This document shows positions 34,828 through 49,800 of a stretch of DNA of 64,000 bases, one piece after another. Origin of the DNA: Phalacrocorax aristotelis (taxonomy: Eukaryota; Chordata; Aves; Suliformes; Phalacrocoracidae); the NCBI RefSeq assembly GCF_949628215.1, contig NC_134281.1, positions 15,262,501-15,326,500 on the forward strand, written 5' to 3'. The position numbers and the translations under genes were made by a program. The notes beneath the pieces are model-generated. The model made no database searches. It was not told where the DNA came from and saw only the letters and a list, made by a program, of their open reading frames with translations. Position 1 is the stretch's first letter. Each line of letters begins with the position of its first letter.

Positions 34828-37800
34828 TAGCAATTTCACTTTTCTTAGCGGAAACGGGTGGGGGAGGGCTGACTTTGTCCTGTGTGTGAAGGGGACATAA
34901 CTTCTTCCAAAGGGTTAATGAGATAAGGGCAGTCCCAGAGATTTAAGGCATCACAGCTCAGGTTGAAACTAGGTGTTTAAACTATAGAGCACCTCTGTGC
35001 TGTGAAGATCTTCCAGTTAAGAACAGAGAGATTGCTTATTTATTGGTTTTGTTTTTTTTTTTTTTTTTGTAGTGCTAGTTCATTTGTACTACGTCTTCAA
35101 ACAGACATCTTTTATTACCACGAAAATTCCAAATGTAAGGGGAAGGAGGTAATGTTTTGCTAGTGAAAGAGAAAGCAAGTATGTGAATGTCCTCCTTATC
35201 ATTCTCTTGGAAATGCCATTTGTGTACTTGAGAGTAGATGGTAAAAATACTGACTCCAGAAAACAGTTGCAGTAAATAATTTTGAAGGGTAGTACTGTGG
35301 ATTGAAAGGTTGTTTCTGTGTTGGAGAAAGTGTCTTTAGACAGGTTTGGAGGTGACTTCGCTACCATTATCCTTAAATAGCTCCTATTTTAATCTTACCC
35401 TGTTTGTGGGGTACTGCGGCTGATATGCTGTCTTCCTGAATGTGGAAGATGATAGAGTCTTATTTTCCTTTCTCACTGTAGCATTGAGATCATGTGCTTT
35501 GACTTTCTAATTGTGTGGCTTGCTTTTTTTTCTTCCTATACCATGAAGATGGGTTTATGAATAGAAAGTGTCTTTTGTCTTGAGCTAAGATGCATCGCTT
35601 TTTTCCAGTAGGTAGAGGATTCAGTTACTGAAATGGTTTCCCTCCTTCCCAAGCATGAAGGAGAAAGTTGTCACGCAGAGGCATCTCTTGCTCTTTCCCA
35701 TCCTACTGTGCAAAATGGAGTTCCTTGCCACAGAAATTGTGTGTCTATGGCTTTCCTGAGCATTGACCTCATTTTACTTTCTGCTAGTGTTTGAATTCCT
35801 TATTATACTCATTATAGTTATGATACTCTCTCTTGTGGTTAAGCTGCGTTTGGAGGAGACCCATCTCCCCACCTCTCATTTTTATGTGTGGCTCTTGAAC
35901 TACCCTAACCTGCTGGTAGTCAAATTCTGGGTGAAATTCTGATGAAAGGTGGTGTAAGATGTAATTATCCATGTCAGTTGCCCCTCCTATCTCTTGCGTG
36001 CTCTGAAGGCTATAGAAAGGTGACAAGGGAAGGGGTGGCCCATATTTGTAGCAGCCAAATACCAAGTGAGCACATTCAGCCATCTTAGAATGTCAGATAT
36101 ACCTGATATTTAGAGAATTAGCTATGCAGCATGCATGTTTCTGTAAAATAATGCTCAAGGTGATTTTCTTGCTTTAGAAAGATGATTCTTGCAGACCTCT
36201 GAAGGATGACTAACAGAAGAGTGGGTTGTTCACCCCTCAAAGAGGGTGAGGCAGCCAGTCTGTGTATCACTTCCAAAGACAACATATGTTGTCCCACCTG
36301 TGTCTCGTATGGTGTTTATTATATTTTTATCCACTATGATGCATTTGTTATCTTCTCAGTTTAATTTAATTTGTAAGATGCCTGGGATATATATGGAGAT
36401 GGTTAGTCAGCTCCACCTAGGAAGAATTACTGTGGTACTGATTTTTTTTCTTTTGTAATGTGACTGCTCTTTTCTTTGTGAGATTACACTTTTTTCCTTC
36501 AGTTTTAGGATTGCTTTAAAATATTTTAGTGATGTAAGTTTTAATTTTTGAGTGATCTTATCTGTACTTAGCAATGACAAGGTTGTTTCAACATGTTTAT
36601 TTTACAACATTAATACCACTTTATATTTTCTACAAAGTCCTGACAAAAGGAAAAGAGTTACTTAAAGCAAAATGAGATTATAATTTCTTTTTGAGGATCA
36701 TAGTTGGTCAAGGGAAAGCTCAGAAATGAATTATCTAAATGATCTGGATAGTGCTGCTTCTTCTAGGTGACAGAAGAAAAGGCAAGGGTGGATCAGCAGA
36801 AACATCAGTTAAATCTTTTTCTGGAGCACTTCTCTTTTAATTGATCATTTTTTTGTTACATAATGCATTTTATAAACAATGTTTCTGAAATAAAGTGAGA
36901 TGGGTTTATGTTGTTTTGTTACTGCTTGTATATAAGGTGTGACCAAAAAAAAACCCCAAACAATTCCTTGGAGAATGGTTGTGGACTATTTGTGGGGTCC
37001 AAGGAAGTTTATGGGCATAGATATCCGATGTTTGTTTGTAAAGAAAATGTAAATAATTTGAATTAACATCTGTTATGTAGTATTTAAGTTGTGTTTTTGC
37101 TTTTTTGGCTGTTGGTCCCAGGGTTTTCTTATAATTCACCTAGTGATAGCAGGTTTTGAAATGCCCATCTTTGGAATATCTTAAATAGCCAGATTTTGTT
37201 TTGGAGTAGCTATAACAATTAGAAATACCAACCTCATCTCCTTTCAAAGACAGTCTGTGAGGTGCTGAGCTCTGACAAAAGAGAGAATAGTAGCAAAGAT
37301 GTTTTAGCACTTGTCTGGATAAGGCTCCATTACTGTTGCACCATTTTCGGTCACAGAAACCTGGAATTCCTTCACGATATTAGAAGTATAGACTTTGAGA
37401 TGGACAGTTTACATGTTTGGAAAGTTGTATATTGCTACCATCTCTTTAACTTGTAATGAGTATAATGAGGGAGAACTGTAGTTTCAGAATTTCTGTTCTT
37501 TTAGGATGACAGATGGAATGTGTCTAAGAATTTGAGGTAGACGTCAGAGTTTCAAGTTGTGATCAGATGTGTGGGAGTCTTTGTTTTGGAAGTTTAGCAA
37601 AGCCTAAGCTTTTCTGAGAAGTTTTAAGTTTAGGTTTTTGAAAGGGGATATCAGCTTTCTAGACTATCTTAGAAACTCACTCTTGCAGACTGGCATTCAC
37701 TGGAAGTGCTGCACACTGGTTAACATGGCTTCTTTAATGACCAGTGTACTTTTTATTTATTTGAAGTATCCCACTTTCAACAAATACTGCCGTTTTTTTT

Positions 37801-40800
37801 AAAAGCTTCTCACTGCTTGTCATGCTTATTATCCTGTCCTTTTAACTGAAGTCACAGTGCAGATGTAGAATCTAGCAGCTAAATTCTACAGAAATGGAAA
37901 ATTGTGGGAGACTTACTTTAAAGTTAAATCACTTTAAAAAAATCTCAAATTGTGTGGGAAACGATGGTGAGAGGAGTGAAAAGATCAGTGAAAGATAAAC
38001 GGTATAGGTATGTGTGAAACTGATGTGCTGTAGTTACTGGGATAACTGGAGTTGAGGTGGGAAGTCACTAAAGAAAGTAGCAATGTCTGTAATGGTTGCC
38101 TTGCTGGATATAATGTTAATAAACACAATTTATTTCTAAGGAAGTGAAAGAAGTGTAACAAAAGTCTATGCCATTCCTGAATTTAGTCCAACAGGTCACA
38201 TGTTGCACAGAGCGTTGGTAGTATGTGGGACAGTTTCCCTCCAAGTAAATAGATCACTTGGGATGAATGCTGATTTATTGGCCTGTTCTACTGTTCTGCT
38301 GACTTTGAGAGGCTAACAAAACACATTTTGGTGACTTCTTTCCAATTCCTAATGGAGGTTTACTGTGTCCATACTCGTGGCTACACTACTTGGCATCCAT
38401 TTGGATTGTCTCATTGCAAAAATAACAAACTGAATGGACTTGGAGACCACAGTACTTGAATTCTCAGCAACCGATTTATCTTTGTCAAATATGAGTTGAA
38501 TCCTGTTGGAGATTGTGCTGATGCTTCTTCAGTTTCCAATACTACTAACTAAGCACTTTATGGTCAGTAGAATTAATTTACAGGTAATCTGCTAAGATAC
38601 GTTTCATTATGTCTGTGGTATGTCCAGTGACTGAATCCTTAATAACTTTATAAAACAGCATAGAAATAACACGTTTTGTTTCTGTGAGTGTGGACTTTGA
38701 CTTGAACCGTTTTCTGTAGTGCATTATTTTCCTCAAAATATTTTGTTGTTGAAATACAGTTCTTACCGCTTACGTTCTTTGAACAATTTAGACTAGCAGA
38801 CAAATACAACATGCTAAAGCATAGTTGTTCTTTCTGTTGACCGATATCAAATAATGGTGCAACAAATGGGTACTCTCAGGTGCTTCTCTGGGAGACAGTT
38901 TGCCGTGTAAAGCATGTTCAATTTTCATGGCTAAGTATTGGCAGTCATGATGTACCCTGGTTTTCATTTATATATCTTTTTCACAGACGTCGTTTGAAAT
39001 CTGCTTAGATAATTTTTTTTTCCTTAAGGAAAACAGTTACAAAAATGTCTGTCATCAATGTCAAGTATTTGTGTCGGATGCCTGTAAGGACTTACACGTG
39101 TGAGCTGGCATGATTACACTCAGCTAAGATGGGTCCAGTGTCAGTGCAAAGGTGCAAGATGGGGTTGTGCTATGAAGTTGTTGATAACCAGCAACTAGGT
39201 GGCTGGGGGACTCTATTTATTTATTCACAGAGAAGGTTGAAATAAATAAGGTAATTCCAGAAGTGCAGTGCCTTCTAATTCTTCCAGGGGCTGATTCTAT
39301 GCTGAACTGGGAGGTAATCTATTAGATCGCTTGCATCACTTACAGAGCCTGTAAGTTCTTCGGAGAACTTTGCTCTAATGTGGCTGAGGGACAGCCAGTT
39401 TCTTTTTTTGGCACGCTCCTAAAACATGTGCATGCCCTTATACCCTATTGAAGGGGACAGAGAGGAGAGATGTTCAGCTTGTTTTTGAATTCTGACGGCT
39501 TCAAAGCATGCTGAATGCACAAATGTAAGCTTTTTGTTTTATAATTTGAGTATGTATGTTGCTACTTCTGAATCCAAGAAATGTAAAATGCACAGTGGAT
39601 ATTTAGGCTTGCTGAATCGTAATATCCCAACATTTAAGTATTCTAAGAAAATTATGGAAGTGACGCAGATAGTCTTAATAGCCAATCCTGTGGCTATTCT
39701 TTTGCTTTCTTATGAGAATGGAAGTTTTGTAGCGCAAAAGAAAAATATAGCTTTATCCTGCAAATGTATAAATCTGTGTTTAATAACATTCATGTGAGTA
39801 GCCTTAGTGAATTCAGTTTAAAATAATCCATTGTATAGAAGTATCTCTGATTATTTCTAAGATAGACTTACAAGTTTTAAATACATCTTAAAATGAGAAG
39901 TGTTACATTGCTGTAAATGACAATATTCTTAAACATACTTAATGCAAAAATAGACAAATTTACAGGTGTAATTATAAATCTGGACAATTTCCTTTTACAT
40001 TATTTTCGGTTTTCAGGTTTTATTCCTAAAATAAATAATTGCAGTCCTTAAAGTAGGTTTGATGTATGTATGCATTATCAGGTAAACAGCCTAATATTTC
40101 AAAGACTATTGGTATGAATGTTGACAGTATAAATGTTTGCTGTTGCATGAACATGTGTAACAAGGTTTTTGGTATTCGACCTTTTGGTCTTATTTGAAAA
40201 ACATTGTTTATTTTGGCATTATCAAAACATGCCTAATCCATCAGAACTCTTCCTATTGTAGGCATAATTTATAAGGAAATATGTTTAATACCATGATATT
40301 TTCCTTTCGTCATTCCTGAGCATTTAACTGACTCTATTCTGTGTCTTTTATTGTTAATCTCTTATAACATTATTTACTACTATGTATAGCAAGGGTAAAG
40401 AAAGATACTAGGTGCCACACAGAGTGTTTACAAAAGCTTTCAGTTTATAGCAATGTTTTTAGTATAAACACACATATATAAAAACATTTAAAACATATTT
40501 TTATGCAGTATAACTTTTATGAACCTCTTATTTGTATTACTTTTGAAGATCAAAGTCATCTTTTCAATACCTGAGTTCTGAGAGCTCTTTCTGCAAGATC
40601 TAAAACGTCACAAGAGTTTTCCATATTGGTTCCTCATTCCCAAATATTTTGAGTCATCCTTAACCTATCTTCCCTTCTTGCATGATCATATAACAGTTGA
40701 TGTAACAAACTTCTGCAATACTAGTTTTCGTAAGAAAGTCAATGGGCTCTGTTAGTCCAGAGTATGTGGATGGAAAAAATAAATGAACACAATTATCCTG

Positions 40801-43800
40801 TAAGAAAAATTAAAGTTTCTATCAGAATCACAACTCAGTGTCGTTAGCATGCATACAATTTAAAGAATTATTTTTTTGTTTTAATTAGATCCTTACCTTC
40901 CTCACATTTGATTGGAGAATTTGGACCATAATTTGCTTTGTTAAGGGTTCAGTTTTCCATGCTTATAAACAAGGCAGTAGAAGTGTGGACTAGATGATAA
41001 ATTAGCGATATGAAGTTGCAAACGTGAATTAACTTGTTTCAATTTTTTTTTGTATGCAACTTGAATGCTCCATGGTCAAGGAAAATTAGGTTGCAGCTAC
41101 GACAAGGAAGCTCGGCTATTTAAATAATAATATAGATGTATTATTTTTTCCTTAAAATTTTTGTTAGTTTATTTCCTTTACTGGACTATTTACCTTTTAA
41201 AACAAGTATTTAAAAATGGAAATTCAAGCTAAATTATGTCCTGATTTGTCTCTTTACATATGTTTATAATGAAATATGTGTAGTATTGCTAAAAATATTG
41301 GTCTTTTCAATACATCTGGAACCGTCTCTTGTGTCCCTCTTGACGTTACAGGTGCCCTGTAAAAAAGCTTCAAAAATCAGGCTTTTGTCCTTATTAAGTA
41401 TAAATGAGAACTAACATACATATTGCTTAAAAAGGGAAGAAAGGTGGCATTTTTGCCATTTTAAAATTAGAAACAACAGAAAGAACAAGACTGGTTTTCC
41501 AGTTTTTGCTAAGAAACTTCCAGGTTGTCTTGGATCAGGCTTGTTTTTAAACTGTAACTTCCCGTTTGATATAGAAAGGTAAGTCAGTCTGTAATAAAGG
41601 CAGTGTTTTTGTAAACTCTCAAATAGTCATTCAAGTTAGGTAAATTTTGGCAAAAGCAAAGCAAAACTGTGCTAATCATTAGGCGTAATTTTTAAGTTAC
41701 CCTGAAGAATGGTGTATACTTCTACATTTTAATATTTTTCTCCAAAAGAGACGATTTTAGTAAAAATTTAAGCCATTTAATTTTTTTTATTGTTGTTGTT
41801 TATTAGTAATTAAACTAAAAATGACTGTTTGCCTGCCTAACCAGGTGCCTTAGAATAATCTTCCCCAAAAGCCTGGAATTCATAAATGCAGGCTTGCATT
41901 GATAAATGAGATTTCTTATTGAGAAAGAAATAAGAGCAAGTGATTAACAATTGTAGGATGGAAGGCGCAATGAATACAGTCTAGGACAAAACAATGGCAC
42001 AGTGAGCTCAGGACAGTGAATTTGATCGACTAAAACTGGGGTGTTTTACCCTGCATCTTTGAAACTTTGCTTCTGACAACACTGTTAATGCTGGTGCTTA
42101 ATACTTTAAACAAAGGATGATGCTAAACATTGGAAGATAATTTTGGGGGCAGGCTGTACTTGGTTTTGCTTGCCCAGAACTGGCAGATACACTGCCCTAT
42201 AGTTTTTTGTAAAGATACAGTGTGTTCCCTGGCAAAACCAATGAAAAGTAGATGTGATGATTCTGCCACTGCATGGCTATAGAAGCCTTTTTTTTTTCTT
42301 TTTGGATGATCTATCATCAGGTCTTTAATATTTGATTCAACATAAGAAAAATAAAATTAAAATCTTAAATTGCTCACCTCCTTTAATCATCTTAGAAAAC
42401 CAGGGAGGCTTTCTTTTGTCACATGTAGGAGTGCAGGGAAGAATTCTTTTAGTAGAAGTGTTAGAGAGAAAATGTTAAGAATTAGTGTTTGGACAGCAAA
42501 GAGAGACCTAAGTTAAATTAGTGGAGGTGTCAGTTGATGAAGTTTAAATATTACTTTGATTTAAAGCCCATTTCTAATTAATATTATGCTTTAAAAATGT
42601 TTTTAAAAAATTACAATATCTCTAACATTGTAATAAAGAGAAAAAGCCAGTGCATTGAAAACATGTTCCTCTACTGAACACTAGCCTTATTTTAAAACTG
42701 TGAAACTTGTGTAAAAGAGAGTTAAAAAGATATTATTGACTCTTCATGTAAATATACTTGAGAGTAATATAACTGACAGTCCTGATTATTCAGTTTTCAA
42801 GATTTTTAATACTGCGTTTTGAGCAAATATTTCCATTGCTGGAGTTTTCTGATGGCATGATAAGTATTAATTGCTGTCACTGCACCTGATGACATTAGAA
42901 TGCCTGACAACTTTATTTTCGATGTATGTCATTAGATGCATATTCAGCAGCCATTCCTACTTTCTCCTTCATATACTGTTTCTTTTGTATGAAATAGAAA
43001 TGAAAGGCAGGCAGGTGTGATGAGCTATTCCTGTGCGATGGTTAAGTGCCAATTCTTTCATTTAGCATTGATGGGAGTTCAGGGACATCACCAACTTGCA
43101 AAAGCAAAACAGACTTTGAAACTAAGCTTATACACAACTACATATGTACTATTTTTATAACTACCTACTAGAGAAAGTAGATAAATTAATGCTTATTGAC
43201 AAGTAAAAATACATTTATTGTGCAGACTGCAGTAAAACTTATTTACATTAGAAATGCAGATTCAGGACACTCTAAGGAACCTAAATGATGGTGTTGCTTT
43301 TAACGTTGTCATGTATATTTAGTTTTTCAAACTTCTAAGAAATAGTAGGAAGAAATGGGTGATTTTCTTCTTATGATTAAGAGTGGGGGGGCAGAAATAG
43401 GTAATTTGATCAGTCTGATAGTGGTAAGTAGGAAAAAAGAATACTTTGCTCTTAACAAAAGCAACGCAGGACTTGTACTAACCCCATATGAATCAGCATT
43501 TCATTATTTTTTTGTCACTTTGTTAAAATAAGGCATGCTGTGCTGCTCAGGTTAACGAAGACATAGATTTCGGTTCTCTGTACCTAGTTTGCATCAGCTT
43601 TTTTTTTTTTTTTTTTTAAAATCAGCACAGAAAACATGCAAAGAAAAGAATCTTTTTTATGAGGATGTGTTGAGCTACTGTTAAAGCAGTCAAAACCCAA
43701 GGTAAAACAAAAGATTATGCCAGAAATATTTCTGTCTGTGGTCACTACTTTAAATACGTGTGCATCCATGGGCTTGTGCGTACAGTGATAGTTATTGTTG

Positions 43801-46800
43801 TGATAAGAGAGTATTTAAATGATACCTTTATTTAAAAAAGAATTCTTATTGTTTGCCAGGATGTGTGTTTATGGAACAGAACTTTTTCTGTGAATCGCCT
43901 TCCTTTTGTGGTGTCTCAAAATACAGGGAAGATGAGTCCTGGTAGAGAATATAAGAGATGATGTAGAAAATAATACTCTGATTTATTCTATTTTGTTGCT
44001 TTTTGTTTATGTTTGGGGAGCTGTATGGTACTAAATAGTTTTAGACAGTTTGGAAGACATTGAGTATTTTAAAAATCAGGTTGGTAATTTCTGCACTTAG
44101 CTGTCACTATATGTTATTTCGGGAGGATAGCTGTAAGGAAAGGGTTCCTTTAAAGTGTGTGGTAGTATTACAAATATTTGAGCTCTTGGCTGAATGTTAA
44201 TATTGGCAAGTAGTTGTGCAAAGCTATTAAGTATTTGGCTAATATCCAAACTGACCGCTGACTGGGAGATTCTGGCCAGAGGAGGAGACACAGGAAGTCT
44301 AAATTGGGCCTGAGCTTTCTAAGCATAACTGTAATTTTTTTTTTCCCTACCCCTGCCCCCATCTGTATTTTGGTGTCTGTTCTGGCCCCACTATGTCTGC
44401 CTGCGAAGATGGTGTTAAATGGTCAGCACCTGAGATATATTGACAGAATGTCAGAAAGTAGCTCTGTGTTCAAATATTAGTTTACTGTTTCCTTATCATC
44501 AACTGATATGCTGACCCTTATGAAACTAATAGCGTGCCCTAGTCTGAGAAAAAAAAAACCAAGCAGAGAGGAAAAAACCTAAAAAACAAACCAAAAAAAC
44601 CCAACAGAAAAACAAAACCCCAAACCCCCAAAGAACAGAAGGAAGAAAGAAATCAAATCTCTTTATCCTTCACTAAAAATGTTGGGCTGCTTTTAGTGAT
44701 AAGAAGGATGATTTCTGTACAGTTAAGATGATAATTTAGATTTAGTAGTGTCATGGTTTTAGCACTTCCTGAGCATAGTCTGAATATTTGCTCATATTAC
44801 GTTTTCTGTCATGGGAATATTCCATGAGGAAAGGTTTGCTACATTTTGTTGTCTTTGGCCCTATATCTAGTTACAGGACTTTTTTCTACATTTCTTGGTG
44901 TTTTCCAGTGTAGTGTGATTTGGTAACTTTTATCAATAAAGTTGTTAAATCTGCTGTGGAATTAGCCACACTGCATGCTGTCTTTCACCTGCTTGTTAGT
45001 GAAACCTCTAACAAACTGGTGAGAACTCTGCGTGCACTGTGGCTACATGCAGAATTGGTAGCAAAGTTCAAATTGTTACTTTTATTTCAATGTTTTGGAA
45101 TACTTGATCTGAGACTGCCGGGGTGCTTAGGCCCAAACATTTTACAGGAGAGACAATGGAAGGTAACAACATATTGTGCATTTTCTAAACTGAATGAAGG
45201 AAGAATTTCATAATTTCATTAAAGTTTAGCCAGACACCACGGGCTTTTGTCTAGCAAGATCTAGTTTCCATTTTTTTCTAAACCATCAGGATTCATAGAG
45301 CTCAGGAAATGGGCAAAATAGCCCCCAGTCTGTTCTGAGGCTGAACTACAATGCCTCTGTGCAATTATTTTGGACTTGTTATGAAAAGATTGTCAGACAC
45401 AATGCAGAAAATTCTCACTTGCTTTGAACTTGGTTACACTGATTTGTTTAAATAGCTTAACAGAATTAATAAGATTGCTTTTTTTGGGGGACTGGGCGTG
45501 GGGTAAGAGTATGTAACTGGTGAAAACCAGAAATTATGGGGTTCTGTGAAGACAGTATTTCAAGGAAATTTTGTAATTATGTAAAATGTCAAAGTAATGC
45601 ATTTTGAAAGTAAATTGAGCGAGACAGACCTTCCATTAGCATCGTATTAGAATCCTATGTTTTAAGTATCTATAAAAATAGTTAAAAGGCAAATAAAATG
45701 CAGTGTCAGAGACTTATGTGATGTGGATAATGTGAACCCATGATGATATTGTCTGCAGAGTGCAGGTGGTGAGATAGAAACATGGAAATAAGCTAAGCCA
45801 AAGTTAGAACAGCAACCAGGAAGGATTTTAACATGAAATAGACTATTTCTTATTTGCTGGGAGTTTCAAGGCTGATGAGCATGGCTGGGGGGAAGTGTCT
45901 GCCCACCCTTGCCTCTCACCATTCCCAAGAATGCATGCTTAATTTTCTGACTCTTTCTATATAATTTTGCTTGCAATGCAAAATATTAATGTCACCATTA
46001 TAGTGGTTAGCTTTTAAGTCATACATTATGTACATTAACATATTTTTTAAAGTAAGAAAATATTAAGATGAGTAAATAAACATCTGTTTTTTTTCTCATA
46101 CTCTTAAGCTGATTTAGATTTTAAAACTCAAAATAACATTTTATGGGAAAATGAATGCAGTGGGTCTGCAGCCTCTCCCAGACCAGACTGAATGGATCTG
46201 TGTGTCTTTTTGTCTTGGAGCAGTTCTTAGGGGGTTATAACCTTCATGAGTTGTATTGGAGCTCCTTTGTGCATGCTACTGCAACATCAGAAGCTTTTGG
46301 GCTTCTGTCAGAAGGGAGGATCAGCCTCTTTGGTTGTGGGTACACTGTTCTTGTCTATACAGCTCTCCCATCCTCCCCATAATATATGAAATTCTTACGT
46401 TTCTGCTTGATTCCATTTATCTTTCTCTCCACCCCTTATACTATCGTGCATAAGGGTTATGCTTTAGTTCAGCAAAACAATCCTTGAAATATTGGGTGAA
46501 AAATGATTGCTTTGGAGTAACAATTTCCCCCCCTAAATTAAAATAGCAATATAAAATAATTTAGTTTTCAAGATAATTTTCTATATCTTGCCTGCCCACT
46601 AATTCAGCTAGAACAGCTCTGTGCCAGGAGGTTCTATGGGAGATGGAGAAGGGTTCTCCTCTCTTTCTTTTTTTTTTTCCAGCCAGATGATGGTCTGCAT
46701 GGCAACTGTTGAGGCCCTGAGGCTGATAGTGTTTCTTCATTCCTTCACTTCCTGATGTGTTGAGACACACAGTAAATCTTCCTGAAGCTAGGAAGGCTCT

Positions 46801-49800
46801 GTGTATAAGCAGTAAAGAGTAGAAAATGATGTAGGTGCTTTTCTCCCTTCTTCCATAAAGCAATGGTCTGTGGCTTCTACTGTGTCTGAAACATTTCACA
46901 GCCATAAAGGAAGGCTCAGGATTTACCCTTAAGTTGTATACACTTCCAAAAAGCACACTTTTATATGCTTTTCTTTTTCCAAGCTGTTTGCAAGAAAGCC
47001 AGTCTGAATAATTCAGGTTGTAGTAGGTAATGAATTGCAAATGAAAATAAACTCAAAGAATTTATTTAAATCACGATTTTCATCTTTTTGTCAGTGAGGT
47101 ATCCTTAGTAGTCCATGAAAGTAAGAAAAACAAGCATATTGTCAGTGTGCTTCCACTTTCTACATAGAGGACTCCATCTTGATTATAGTATTTTTAGGGG
47201 GGGGAATAAAAATATTATTTGAAAATGCTGTGGAGGTAGTAACATTTCTTTGGCTGGTGGTGTTCTCTTCTCCTGTTATGTTCAGAATTTTCACAGGCAT
47301 ATGAAAGTTACAATGTTACATCAGTATGCGAACGTTTTTAATAAAGTAAAGGAGTAGTCCAGAGAGAAGTTAGCCTCCCTTTGGATGAGGGATGATGATT
47401 CCCTTTTTCAGTAGGGCTCAATGCTAAGTATTGGAGTGCTAAGCAAGTTAAGTGTTCTCTGCTTTGCGATGACAACTCAAAACTTAACACAAGTAGAGAA
47501 AAGGAGACAGACCACAACTAATAGTCTAAAAGGCAAAACAACTACCTAAAAATACGTATCAGAGGCATAAACAAAAGGCTAAGTAGGATATTAAGTGACT
47601 CAAAGGAAGAAGCATAACTATCAAACTGTGGCAATGGAAAGGAAAAATAGTATTGTTATGATGTAAGGGTATCCTATACTTATATTTTTGAGGATCAACA
47701 AATCTGCACCTACCTCCACCATGTATCAGGTTTGCTGTATCTAAAAATATTTGATTGTATCCAGTTTCAATTGACATTGACAGTTTATGCTAGCAATCTT
47801 ACTTTTTTTTTACCAGGCCAGAATTTTTTTTTTGGTGGAGAGAACTGTATCTGTCTAGAAGACAGTTGCTCAGGATCTGCTGTGAGCCAGTGGAAGGAAA
47901 ATGATCTTCAGCTCTGATCTCATGTGAGATCCTCTTTGAAGGAGCTACAGAACTTTTTCAGGAAACTAGAAATATGCAGGGACAGATTTCTCAGAGTGCA
48001 TTATGTGTGATGTTACTTGGACAGAGGATGGTGCAGCCACTTGAGAATTAGGATGAGCAGTTACGTTGCCCCCAGTCACCATGAGATACAGGTTTTGTTG
48101 ATCAATGCATTGAAGTTGAGATGGTAGAAAAGCTGCACCATTTTTTTTGTGTAACAAGCTGTGGGTCATCTCTTGAGTGCTGTATGACAACTAAAGAGGG
48201 GGGCAGATTTGGATACTCATGGTAACACGTCCAAGTTCGGAAACGCAAATCAGCAAGTTACGTTCCTTTAAGTCTGTGCCTTGGGGCTGAATTCTGGGAG
48301 CTTTAAGAGGTTTTCGGGGCTCAAGAAGCTGGATCGGGCTTTTGCCTCTAGAATTAAAAATATTCATGTTGTTTTGAGTTATGTGATCCTGAAGTAGGAA
48401 ACAGTTGCTAGAATGTAATTTTATATCTCTGTCTTCCTAAATGGTTATACTACATTTTCTCATTGAAGTAGGTACCCCTGCTTTGCTTTATGCATCGCCA
48501 AATTGTTTGTACGTGGCAGAAAGTGCCAGCGTGTGTAGCTGAGCTGTTAGTGCATGGCAAAAAGTGGTAATGTTTTATGACAGAATTACTGGTCTGGTTA
48601 ATATAGTTTGTGTGGAACAATGTTATGTTAGCTTGTTTGATCTGCTCTGCCAAGGGCAATGTTTGCATTGAAATGAAATACTTTTAATGGAGCAGCCTGG
48701 GTGTGGTAACAGAGTTCAGTGTTTCAAAATTATCAATGTTGAATAAATACCATACTTATATTGTCCAACACCCATAGTGCCATTGTCATCAACATTTCGG
48801 TGTAGTGTAGTGCTGTGCCTTCCACTTCTGAATCTTGTGACTCTTGACACAAGAGTCCTGTGACCTCTCAGTAAAGAGGTGAAAATTCACAGGAATGGCC
48901 GCTGTTGTATAATACTAGTTGAAATAAGATGAACAAATTGGAACATCTCAACTAATTCAGATGGATACTTGTAATTCACATGAAAGAAAAATGCTTTAGA
49001 CTATGTTAGCTGTTAAACTTTATGAAAATGTAGCATATACCGAGCAATTCTTAGAATTCATATAAGCCATGTGGTAACGCTTGAGTGGGATAATGAGGGG
49101 TCAGTGCAGAACGCAGCATGCTTCTTTTTTGCTGACGTAATTAGTATCCGTAATGTTTTATGCAGATATCGTTGTTGAGGATTTAATATATTGGAGATTA
49201 TTAATAAATATGACATCAAATCGTCCTTCAGCCTGCCCCTGCATCAACACTTTTTTTCACAGCAAATGTAGAACAGATGTTTTAAAACACTGGAAAATAA
49301 TGTATCTACAGATAATGAGGATGCCTTGAGGGTATGGCTAAAGATGACTGGATTTCACTGAATCCAGCTTTTGTTCTTACTCTAGTTACCTTTGAAATAA
49401 ATGGTGCTAGATGTGGTTAATGACTGCCAATTTAATTAGTACCACAAATTTATTTAAATGGTCAGATTTGTTTAAAAAAAAAAAAAATCAGTGGACCTAC
49501 CTAATCCTAGAGTCCTATTATATGGATATATTTATGCTATTTAAAGTTAATAAATTTACTTGAAAGTTGGGAAATGTATAATGATGGTATTAAAGAATCT
49601 GAAAACAGATCCTTGGTCCATACTTATCTGTTTGGGTAAATAAATTAGGAGGGTAGTTCTATCAAAGTAACAATATGATAAGCATAGGAAAAAAAAAGAA
49701 AATTGTATTTCACAGCACTACTTTTCTAAAGGAAAACCTAGATTATTGTCATGCAACCTTTTTCTGAGAAGCTAATTAACAACAAATATTAGCAAGCTAG

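Noticed and set aside
44809..44827. Near-palindrome TCATGGGAATATTCCATGA
   Set aside because: Single short imperfect palindrome with one extra base and no context suggesting a binding site or hairpin RNA.
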